This document shows positions 1 through 4,589 of a stretch of DNA of 5,083 nt, in pieces. Made by a program: the position numbers and the translations under genes. Position 1 is the first letter of the stretch, and every line of letters begins with the position of its first letter. This stretch comes from CAYPTI01 sp964413525 [NCBI: uncultured bacterium] (GTDB lineage: Bacteria > T1Sed10-126): assembly GCA_964413525.1 (NCBI GenBank), contig CAYPTI010000021.1, positions 1 to 5,083 of the forward strand, read 5' to 3'. The notes beneath the pieces were generated by a model. The model was given only the letters and a program-made list of their open reading frames with translations, did not search any database and was not told where the DNA came from.

Positions 1-632
1 CGCGGGGAAGGGTGCTGTTCGATCATGTTTTCCAGCAGGTAGACGCTGGCGGTGGGGATTCCCTCGACTTCCAGGGCCCGGCTGACCAGACTCCCGGTCC
101 GGTGGCAGGTTCCTCAGGCCGGGGCCAGCAGGACGAGATCCGGCGGGCCGGTTTCTGTTTTTACGAATTGCACCAGATCGGGGATTGTTTCCCCCACCAG
201 CCGGGGCAGGGCCGGATCCTCGACGTGGCCCATCAGGCTCAGGTGGACCGGGGCCGGTTCCCCCACCAGTCCGCGGTCGGCCAGCCGGTTCAGGAGGGGC
301 AGCGGGAACAGGCAGTTGATGTCCGATCCCGCGTCCCGTGAATCGTAGTAGTCATGGGAAATTTCGAACCGCTCGGCGTCCCGCGGGATCCGGCGGTAGC
401 TCGGGTCACCGTGCTCGAGCGCCATGTCGAAGGGATCCTGATCGGGGAGGTGAACGCCGCCCGTGGTGATCAGCAGAAGGGACGTCTCCTCGATCGTCCG
501 GTCAAAGGGAGTGAACGGATGCCTGGGAGGGGAGCCGGGCGGTTCCTCGCCAAGCGCGCGTCCGGTCAACCAGGCCCCCAGGCCGGGCAGGTACTGGAGA
601 AGTCGAGCCACCAGCCGATCCGACCAGGCCAT
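1..632 (-). CDS. GrdB/PrdB-like short selenoprotein (glycine/sarcosine/betaine/D-proline reductase selenoprotein B family), 3' partial, with in-frame UGA as Sec
   Basis: Seen: 210 residues are readable from ATG 632 to the window edge if the TGA at 114-116 is read through as residue 173. The frame continues without another stop, and the continuation GTCHRTGSLVSRALEVEG fits the family. Before the UGA the protein shows TTGGVHL (56-62), GDPSYRRIP (75-83), ISHDYYDSRD (91-100), DINCLFPLPLLNRL (104-117), LMGHVEDP (133-140) and the hydrophobic strand DLVLLAPA (165-172), then U173-G-T-C176. Known: in the GrdB/PrdB family the catalytic Sec lies in a U-x-x-C motif at the end of such a strand, and relatives often carry Cys there. 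The members I recall as short single-domain proteins have no established substrate. Inferred: a cytosolic redox enzyme using Sec173/Cys176; glycine or proline reduction is not shown. There is no signal peptide or membrane segment. GGAGGA at 640-645, 7 bases before ATG, supports the start. The gene lies 16 bases downstream of moeA, so it is probably cotranscribed. The C-terminus lies outside the window. A true nonsense mutation is the alternative, but the continued family match argues against it. Confidence 0.88.
78..102 (-). promoter_or_regulatory. Bacterial SECIS-like hairpin downstream of the UGA
   Basis: In the mRNA sense, CCGGACC (102-96) is followed by the loop GGGAGTCT (95-88), then GGT (87-85), an unpaired CAG (84-82) and CCGG (81-78). 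This folds as a CCGG/CCGG lower stem, a 3-base bulge and an ACC/GGU upper stem. A GACC/GGUC upper stem with a shorter lower stem is an alternative pairing. The apical loop has 8 bases and begins with G, and it starts 18 bases after the UGA. These values fit the usual bacterial SECIS description: loop of about 3-14 bases, G in the first two loop positions, about 16-37 bases from the UGA. Folding was done by eye and no energy was computed. Confidence 0.65.
114..116 (-). other. Recoded UGA (selenocysteine codon, residue 173)
   Basis: On the minus strand GCC-TGA-GGA-ACC-TGC encodes A-U-G-T-C. The TGA sits exactly where GrdB/PrdB-type proteins carry selenocysteine or its Cys replacement, directly after a hydrophobic strand and three residues before a Cys. 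The same frame stays open for another 37 codons to the window edge with family-like content. A SECIS-like hairpin follows. Recoding needs SelB and tRNA-Sec, which are not in this window. Confidence 0.87.
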
Positions 633-648
633 GGATGATTCCTCCGGA
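633..648 (-). promoter_or_regulatory. Short moeA-selenoprotein junction with strong ribosome binding site
   Basis: Only 16 bases separate the moeA stop TAA (651-649) from the ATG at 632. They hold GGAGGA at 645-640, 7 bases before the ATG. The tight spacing and absence of a terminator support translation of the selenoprotein from the moeA transcript. Confidence 0.75.
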
Positions 649-1890
649 TTATACCGGGATCGGTTCCGGCCGCCGGAGGTCGTGGACCGTCACCGTGTCC
701 CCGGCGGAGGTCTTCGTTTGCGGGGGCAGTTCAATCAGGCAGTCGGCTTCGCTCAGGGAAGTCATGACGTGGCTTCCCTGGCCGGTGTCGGTGAGCCGGA
801 CGTTCGGTTCGGGGGAGCACTCCACGTACTGACCCCGCAGAAAGAAGGTCCGGCGGTCGCTTTCCCCGACGGCCTCCTCCAGTTGGAGCCGCCGGCGGTG
901 GCGGTTCGGGTGCTTCAGGCCACGCATTTTTAACAGCACCGGCCGGACGTACAGCTCGAAGTTGACCATCGAGCTGACCACGTTGCCGGGCAGGGCGAAG
1001 AACAGCGTGTCGTCGTCGCGGGCGAACCCGAGCGGCTTGCCGGGTTTCTGCCAGACCTTGTGGAACACGAACTCAAGCTTGAGTTCGTCCAGTATTTCTC
1101 CCACGAAGTCGTAGTCTCCCATCGAGATGCCGCCGGAGGTCATGACGACGTCGTGGTGCTGAACCACGGCCTCCATTTCCTTCAGGGTCTGCTCCCGGTC
1201 GTCGGGCAGCGAGGTGACCCGGTTGACCCGGGCTCCGGCCTGCCGGGCCGCCTCGGAGAGGGTGTACCGGTTGATGTCCCGGATCTGGCCCTTCTTGAGC
1301 GGGGCGCCGGGGGTCCCGATCAGCTCGTCCCCGGTGGAGATCACGGCGACTTTCGGCCGCCGGTGGACCGACACCGAACGGCGGCCCGCGAGGATGCCCG
1401 TGCCCACTTCGTAGGGCCGCAGGATCTGTCCGGCCCGGAGGACCCGTTCCCCTTCTTCCAGATCTTCACCGGGGTGGCGGACGTTGTCTCCCTTTCCCCG
1501 GGAGGGGAGCCGTGTGAAGGAAACGGTCCCGTTTTCGATCTCAGCGTCCTCCCGTCGGATGACGGTGTCCAGTCCCTCGGGCACCGGGGCGCCGGTCATG
1601 ATCCGGACGCATTCGCCCGGGTCGACCGACCGTTCGCCGACCTCCCCGGCGGCCACTTCCCCGGCGATGGCGAGCGGCTGTTCGGGGTCCTCGTGGACGT
1701 CCTGCCAGCGGACGGCAAACCCGTCCATGGCGGCGTTACGGAAGGGTTGGACCGGGGCTTGGGCGGTCACGTCCTCAGCCAGCACGAAGCCCCCGACGTC
1801 CTCGACCGACAGGTTCCGGGCCGGGAGCCGTTCGGCCGCGTTGAAGGTAATCTCACGGGCTTCTTCCACGGTGGTCTCCGGATCCGCCAT
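649..1890 (-). CDS. moeA: Molybdopterin molybdenumtransferase MoeA
   Basis: MoeA inserts molybdenum into adenylylated molybdopterin to give the active cofactor, in the cytosol. The 413-residue length is typical. Landmarks: PFRNAAMDGFAV (49-60), RIMTGAPVPEG (96-106), VRHPGEDLEEGE (137-148), VAVISTGDEL (181-190), SLPDDRE (227-233), SGGISMGDYD (252-261), KPGKPLGFA (282-290) and ALPGN (299-303), then a C-terminal beta domain from about 325. Asp56, Thr99, Glu189, Asp230 and Asp261 fall close to the E. coli active-site residues Asp59, Thr100, Glu188, Asp228 and Asp259, so the enzyme looks intact. Oddity: the family's GNPVS reads GNVVS here. An in-frame TGA (1897-1899) just upstream excludes a longer start; the Shine-Dalgarno before ATG 1890 is weak. 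It is the first visible gene of a likely two-gene unit, with the selenoprotein 16 bases downstream. It is divergent from the flavoprotein gene. No moaA, mobA or molybdoenzyme gene is visible nearby. Confidence 0.97.
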   Translation of the reverse strand: MADPETTVEEAREITFNAAERLPARNLSVEDVGGFVLAEDVTAQAPVQPFRNAAMDGFAVRWQDVHEDPEQPLAIAGEVAAGEVGERSVDPGECVRIMTGAPVPEGLDTVIRREDAEIENGTVSFTRLPSRGKGDNVRHPGEDLEEGERVLRAGQILRPYEVGTGILAGRRSVSVHRRPKVAVISTGDELIGTPGAPLKKGQIRDINRYTLSEAARQAGARVNRVTSLPDDREQTLKEMEAVVQHHDVVMTSGGISMGDYDFVGEILDELKLEFVFHKVWQKPGKPLGFARDDDTLFFALPGNVVSSMVNFELYVRPVLLKMRGLKHPNRHRRRLQLEEAVGESDRRTFFLRGQYVECSPEPNVRLTDTGQGSHVMTSLSEADCLIELPPQTKTSAGDTVTVHDLRRPEPIPV

Positions 1891-2004
1891 GGTCGATCAG
1901 TCCCGGTGGCTGAGATGAACCGTCACTATCAACGTTTGGGTAACCCGGAACTATGGTACTATTCACTGGTAGTCATCCGAACCTGCTCAAGCGGGAGGAC
2001 CACC
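1891..2004. promoter_or_regulatory. Divergent promoter region, moeA (-) / nitronate monooxygenase (+)
   Basis: These 114 bases separate two divergent genes, so they must hold at least one promoter per direction unless a unit starts elsewhere. The stretch from about 1921 to 1980 is more AT-rich than the flanking genes. For the plus-strand gene, the best -10 candidates are TATGGT (1952-1957) and TACTAT (1957-1962). TTGGGT (1936-1941) is a poor -35, 15 bases upstream of the second. For moeA, TACCAT on the minus strand (about 1960-1955) is possible. None is a strong consensus match. GGGT-A-ACCC (1938-1946) is a short inverted repeat that could be an operator half or chance. Confidence 0.35.
1993..1998 (+). 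promoter_or_regulatory. Shine-Dalgarno GGGAGG that fixes the GTG start at 2005
   Basis: GGGAGG lies 6 bases before GTG 2005. The next in-frame ATG (2029) has no purine-rich leader, so the GTG is the better start. The frame is open far upstream, but only as the antisense of moeA. Confidence 0.8.
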
Positions 2005-3552
2005 GTGACCGAGTCTACCCTGGAACGCATGCCTTCTCCGACGATCATCCAGGGAGGCATGGGAATTGCCGTCTCCAGCTGGCAACTGGCCAGTGCGGTG
2101 GCCCAGTACGGCCACGTGGGCATCGTTTCCGGGACCAGCCTGGAGGGCGTGATGGTCCGGGAACTCCAGGAGGGGGATCCCTCCAACCGACGACAGGTTC
2201 TGCGGGATTACCCCGATCAGGAGATCGTGAAGTACATTCTGGATCGGTTCTTTGTCCCCGGGGGCAAGGACGAGGATGAACCCTACAACCTGCTTCCGAT
2301 GCACCGGTTCGACCCCACCGAACAGTCCCAGCGCATCCTCGCCGCCGCGGCCTACAGCGAGGTCCGGCTGGCCCGGCGCGGTCACGACGGGATCGTCGGC
2401 ATCAACCTGCTGGCCGAGTTAACCCGCTTCACCCTGCCGACCTTTTACGGCGCCATGCTGGCCGGCGTCGACGCCATCGTCATGGGGGCGGGCATTCCGA
2501 AAGAGGAAGCCGAGCAGGTTCCGAAGCTGGCGGCCGGCGAACCGGCCCGGCTCCGGCTCGAGGTCGATAAATCCCAGTGCGACGACCCGGAGGACAGCTA
2601 TTACTACGAATTTGATCCCTCCATCGTCGTGGACAACCCGCCGGTCTGCAAACAACCCGATTTTTACCCGATCATCGCCTCCGACGTGCTGGCCAAGATC
2701 CTCGATCACAAATTGCCCTCCGATTGCATCACGGGCTGGATCATTGAGGGTCCGGTGGCCGGGGGCCACAACGCTCCTCCGCGAAACAAGAAAACCGACG
2801 AGGAGGGCAACCCGATCTACGATGAGAAGGACAAGGTCGACCTGGAACGGGTTCGTGAACTCGGGTATCCGTACTTCCTGGCCGGGGGATACGGGTCTCC
2901 CGAGGGACTCCGCGAGGCGCTGGACAAGGGCGCCCGGGGAATCCAGGTTGGATCCTTGTTTTCGTTAACCGATGAATCCGGGTATCCGCTGGAATACAAA
3001 CGAGAAATGATCCAAAAAATCCATCAGGACGACGTATCGGTCCGGACTGACGGACGGATTTCCCCCACCGGGTTTCCGTTCAAGGTGGTTGAAATGGACG
3101 GAACGCTGGGGATTCCCGAGAACCGGCAGAACCGCCAGCGGATCTGTGATCTCGGGTACCTTCAGAAGCCCTACCTGGACGAGGAAGGACGCCTCAAGGC
3201 CCGCTGTTCGTCCGAACCGGTCGAGGCCTACGTACGCAAGGGGGGCGATCGGGAGGAGACCGAGGGACGGGGTTGTCTCTGCAACGGCCTGATGGCCAAC
3301 ATCGGCCTCGGTCAGCAGCAGAAGTGGGGCGAGGAGGGACGGTTGTTCACGGGGGGCGACGAGCTGGTCAACCTTCCCCTGGGCTCGATCGAAGAACCAC
3401 ATTATGATGCCAAGGATGTCCTGGAGTACCTGCTGTCCGGCCCCGAGCAGGAGGACGAGATCCCCGACTCCTGGGAACGGGAACCGATGTTTGACATGCA
3501 CCTGGAGTCCTTCCAGCCCGAGCTGGCCGTGGAAGCTTCCGAAGCTCGCTGA
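2005..3552 (+). CDS. Nitronate monooxygenase / 2-nitropropane dioxygenase-like flavoprotein (long form)
   Basis: Predicted FMN-dependent TIM-barrel oxidoreductase of 515 residues. Seen: the N-terminal barrel strand PTIIQGGMGIAVSSWQLA (12-29), then HVGIVSGTSLEGVM (37-50), DGIVGINLLAE (128-138), MLAGVDAIVMGAGIP (151-165), WIIEGPVAGGHNAPPR (245-260), and YFLAGGYGSPEGL (290-302) with GARGIQVGSLFSLTDESG (309-326). Known: in nitronate monooxygenases the GGH histidine (here His255) is the catalytic base, and the late AGG and GxQxG segments bind the FMN phosphate. Classical enzymes have roughly 320-380 residues. The extra length here lies in a helical insert at about 55-115, acidic inserts at about 183-218 and 261-285, and a C-terminal extension from about 340. 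The extension holds Cys381, Cys401 and the CLCNGL segment (424-429). Inferred: cytosolic oxidation of nitronate or a related small substrate; the true substrate is unknown. PfaD-type or enoyl-reductase-like barrels are the alternative. It is a single gene, divergent from moeA and convergent with the Nudix gene. Confidence 0.88.
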   Translation: MTESTLERMPSPTIIQGGMGIAVSSWQLASAVAQYGHVGIVSGTSLEGVMVRELQEGDPSNRRQVLRDYPDQEIVKYILDRFFVPGGKDEDEPYNLLPMHRFDPTEQSQRILAAAAYSEVRLARRGHDGIVGINLLAELTRFTLPTFYGAMLAGVDAIVMGAGIPKEEAEQVPKLAAGEPARLRLEVDKSQCDDPEDSYYYEFDPSIVVDNPPVCKQPDFYPIIASDVLAKILDHKLPSDCITGWIIEGPVAGGHNAPPRNKKTDEEGNPIYDEKDKVDLERVRELGYPYFLAGGYGSPEGLREALDKGARGIQVGSLFSLTDESGYPLEYKREMIQKIHQDDVSVRTDGRISPTGFPFKVVEMDGTLGIPENRQNRQRICDLGYLQKPYLDEEGRLKARCSSEPVEAYVRKGGDREETEGRGCLCNGLMANIGLGQQQKWGEEGRLFTGGDELVNLPLGSIEEPHYDAKDVLEYLLSGPEQEDEIPDSWEREPMFDMHLESFQPELAVEASEAR

Positions 3553-3669
3553 CCGGCTCTTCCGGCATTCTCCCTTCGACCTGTCGCGTCTTCTTCCTAC
3601 CTCCGGCTGAACGGAAACCCGTTGATACCCCTTGAACTGAAACGAGATCAGGTTATTTAACCCTCGGTG

Positions 3670-3688
3670 TTTCAGGTTGTTCCTGAAA
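3670..3688 (+). terminator. Possible bidirectional terminator hairpin
   Basis: TTTCAGG (3670-3676), loop TTGTT and CCTGAAA (3682-3688) form a perfect 7-base-pair stem between convergent genes. It lacks a clean run of T on either side and has few G-C pairs. It could be a weak or factor-assisted terminator or an mRNA 3'-end stabiliser. Confidence 0.4.
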
Positions 3689-3723
3689 GTTGGTTCTCCG
3701 TGGTTGGTTCCGGGACGGCGAAA

Positions 3724-3737
3724 TCAAACCTGTTTGA
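3724..3737 (-). terminator. Possible terminator hairpin after the Nudix gene
   Basis: In the minus sense, TCAAAC-AG-GTTTGA is followed by TTTCG, 8 bases after the Nudix stop. About five base pairs can form around a 4-base loop. Only two further T residues follow the stem's final A, so as an intrinsic terminator it is weak. Confidence 0.3.
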
Positions 3738-3745
3738 GGGTTGGC

Positions 3746-4372
3746 TTATTCGTCTGAGTCCAGGGTCTCCAGAAAAAACTTCAGGATCCGGGCGGTAATG
3801 CCCCAGACGGTCTCGCCCGCGAGCTCGTAGAACGGTTCGGGCACCCTCGCGTTCCCCCAGTCGTAGTTTCGTCCCCCGGGAATCTTTTCGAACGGAAACT
3901 CCTCCGGTGGATCGGGTCGGAAGGGAAGCCGGTGAATTTCGGGTTCTGATTGGCGAAGCGTTTCCAGCGAGAAATGAAAAATCCGTTCGACCTCGACCGA
4001 TCGCGTGGAGATGGTACCGGGTTCCGTCAGGACTCCGACGAAAGGGTACACCACGAGCCTCCAGGGCATGATCAGGGGAGGCAGGCTCCCGAGGACGTCG
4101 ACGGAATCCGCCGGCACCCCCATTTCTTCGTGGGTTTCCCGGACGGCGGCGTCCCGGAGGGTTGAGTCCTTCTTTTCCACCATGCCGCCGGGAAAACAGA
4201 CCTCCCCCGGCTGGGTGTCCAGTTCCCGGGCCCGTTCCTGGAAATACACCCTCCAGTCGTCCCGGTTGGTTCGGACCAGGGGGACCAGCACGGCGGTCCG
4301 GAGACTTTGTTGTTCGCCGATGAAACGTTCATCGACCCTGCTCAGGCGGCGTTCAATGAATTCCGGGTTCAT
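3746..4372 (-). CDS. NudL-like Nudix hydrolase, probable CoA pyrophosphatase
   Basis: Predicted to cleave coenzyme A or its derivatives to 3',5'-ADP and 4'-phosphopantetheine with Mg or Mn, a cytosolic turnover role. Seen in 208 residues: YFQERARELDTQPGEVCFPGG (43-63) resembles the UPF0035 signature of CoA pyrophosphatases (TxR[SA]xxxRxxxGxxxFPGG). It overlaps the Nudix box, which ends RETHEEMGV (78-86) with metal ligands Glu79, Glu82 and Glu83. Later come LPPLIMPWRLVVYPFVG (97-113), VERIFHFSLETL (128-139) and ETVWGITARILKFFLE (187-202), the last matching the family's conserved WGxTAxIL helix. Oddities: signature Arg is Asp52, the usual His is Gln54, and the box has Thr80 where a hydrophobic residue is usual, so substrate choice could differ. 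Start: ATG 4372 has AAGGGGA 5 bases upstream. A TTG at 4420 would add 16 residues (LTVQQKGIS region) with no family content, and is rejected. It is a single gene, divergent from the methyltransferase. Confidence 0.9.
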   Translation of the reverse strand: MNPEFIERRLSRVDERFIGEQQSLRTAVLVPLVRTNRDDWRVYFQERARELDTQPGEVCFPGGMVEKKDSTLRDAAVRETHEEMGVPADSVDVLGSLPPLIMPWRLVVYPFVGVLTEPGTISTRSVEVERIFHFSLETLRQSEPEIHRLPFRPDPPEEFPFEKIPGGRNYDWGNARVPEPFYELAGETVWGITARILKFFLETLDSDE

Positions 4373-4377
4373 CGAGA

Positions 4378-4384
4378 TCCCCTT
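4378..4384 (-). promoter_or_regulatory. Shine-Dalgarno AAGGGGA that decides the Nudix start
   Basis: On the minus strand AAGGGGA precedes ATG 4372 by 5 bases. This favours the 208-residue form over the longer reading from TTG 4420, because the ribosome binding site would otherwise lie inside the coding region. Confidence 0.65.
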
Positions 4385-4434
4385 TTGCTGCACGGTAAGG
4401 TACCCGTCCGGTCGCCGCAAAACGGCTCTGACGA

Positions 4435-4460
4435 GTCCGAGTTCAGCGGGAGCTGAGGAC
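4435..4460 (+). other. Stem-loop with GNRA-type tetraloop
   Basis: GTCC (4435-4438) pairs with GGAC (4457-4460), and TCAGC (4443-4447) pairs with GCTGA (4452-4456). The GGGA tetraloop fits GNRA on the plus strand, and GAGT (4439-4442) forms a 5' bulge. It lies about 90 bases upstream of the predicted methyltransferase promoter and upstream of the Nudix gene on the other strand. Function is unknown. Confidence 0.35.
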
Positions 4461-4503
4461 AGGACGGGATGGTGCTGGCACGCGGGACCGGACGGTTGGT
4501 TGC

Positions 4504-4525
4504 CGGTCGGAGGGGGGACCGACTG
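4504..4525 (+). promoter_or_regulatory. Inverted repeat just upstream of the methyltransferase -10 box
   Basis: CGGTCGG (4504-4510) pairs with CCGACTG (4519-4525), including one G-T pair, across an 8-base purine-rich centre with six G in a row. It covers the -35 position relative to the TATTAT at 4545, so a DNA-bound regulator is possible. A chance repeat in GC-rich DNA is equally possible. Confidence 0.25.
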
Positions 4526-4541
4526 TCGGCCCGCCCGGGTG

Positions 4542-4550
4542 TGATATTAT
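4542..4550 (+). promoter_or_regulatory. Extended -10 promoter for the methyltransferase gene
   Basis: TGATATTAT reads as TG-N-TATTAT, an extended -10 with five of six matches to TATAAT. No good -35 lies 16-18 bases upstream (ACTGTC at 4522-4527), as is common for extended -10 promoters. Transcription would begin near 4557, leaving a leader of about 33 bases. This is the most convincing promoter in the window. Confidence 0.55.
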
Positions 4551-4576
4551 CATTCGTCTGCAGTCCAATCACGGAC

Positions 4577-4583
4577 GGGAGGG
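4577..4583 (+). promoter_or_regulatory. Shine-Dalgarno GGGAGGG of the methyltransferase gene
   Basis: GGGAGGG lies 6 bases before ATG 4590 and fixes this start. No competing in-frame start has a comparable leader. Confidence 0.75.
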
Positions 4584-4589
4584 TGTTTC

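Larger units (their letters stand above)
3553..3745. other. Convergent intergenic spacer with small inverted repeats
   Basis: The spacer separates two convergent stop codons (3550-3552 plus, 3748-3746 minus). It is more AT-rich than the genes around it. No credible small gene was seen. It contains several short stem-loops (3635-3654, 3651-3662, 3670-3688, 3724-3737) that are candidates for transcript ends in both directions. It also has short direct repeats: CAGGTT near 3649 and 3673, and GTTGGTTC near 3689 and 3703. No transposon ends or tRNA-like sequence were found. Confidence 0.6.
4373..4589. other. Divergent intergenic region, Nudix (-) / methyltransferase (+)
   Basis: These 217 bases have no credible gene; a 67-codon minus-strand reading (4369-4572) has no recognisable content. 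They hold two hairpins (4435-4460 and 4504-4525) and an extended -10 promoter for the plus gene. For the Nudix gene only a weak minus-strand pair is seen: TTGCGG (about 4421-4416), then TACCGT (about 4398-4393) after 17 bases. Each has about three consensus positions. Confidence 0.5.

Noticed and set aside
114-632. A complete 172-residue gene ending at 114, or a nonsense-mutated pseudogene.
   Set aside because: Family-like sequence continues in the same frame beyond the TGA, with the UxxC motif and a SECIS-like hairpin. Sec recoding explains this better than truncation.
648-653. A perfect TATAAT on the minus strand just before the selenoprotein gene.
   Set aside because: It is formed by the last moeA codon and stop (GTA-TAA-T). 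Transcription from it would start at the ribosome binding site, and no -35 lies upstream (CCGGCG at the right distance).
463-933. Plus-strand open frames of 60-160 codons across 12-933 and 1214-1918.
   Set aside because: All lie antisense to moeA or the selenoprotein gene, are rich in Arg, Ser, Pro and Gly as expected for GC-rich shadow frames, and show no motifs.
2965-3501. A 178-codon minus-strand open frame inside the flavoprotein gene.
   Set aside because: It is antisense to the conserved C-terminal part of the flavoprotein and has no independent start signal or recognisable domain.
1060-3552. An 830-codon plus-strand open frame covering the antisense of moeA and the whole flavoprotein gene.
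   Set aside because: The part before 2005 is the shadow of moeA in GC-rich DNA and shows no family content. Protein similarity begins just after GTG 2005, which has its own Shine-Dalgarno.
4429-4462. CTGACGAGTCC followed by a hairpin, resembling the hammerhead ribozyme core.
   Set aside because: The required GAAA box after stem II is absent (AGGACGGG follows), and no matching stems I and III or cleavage site are seen.
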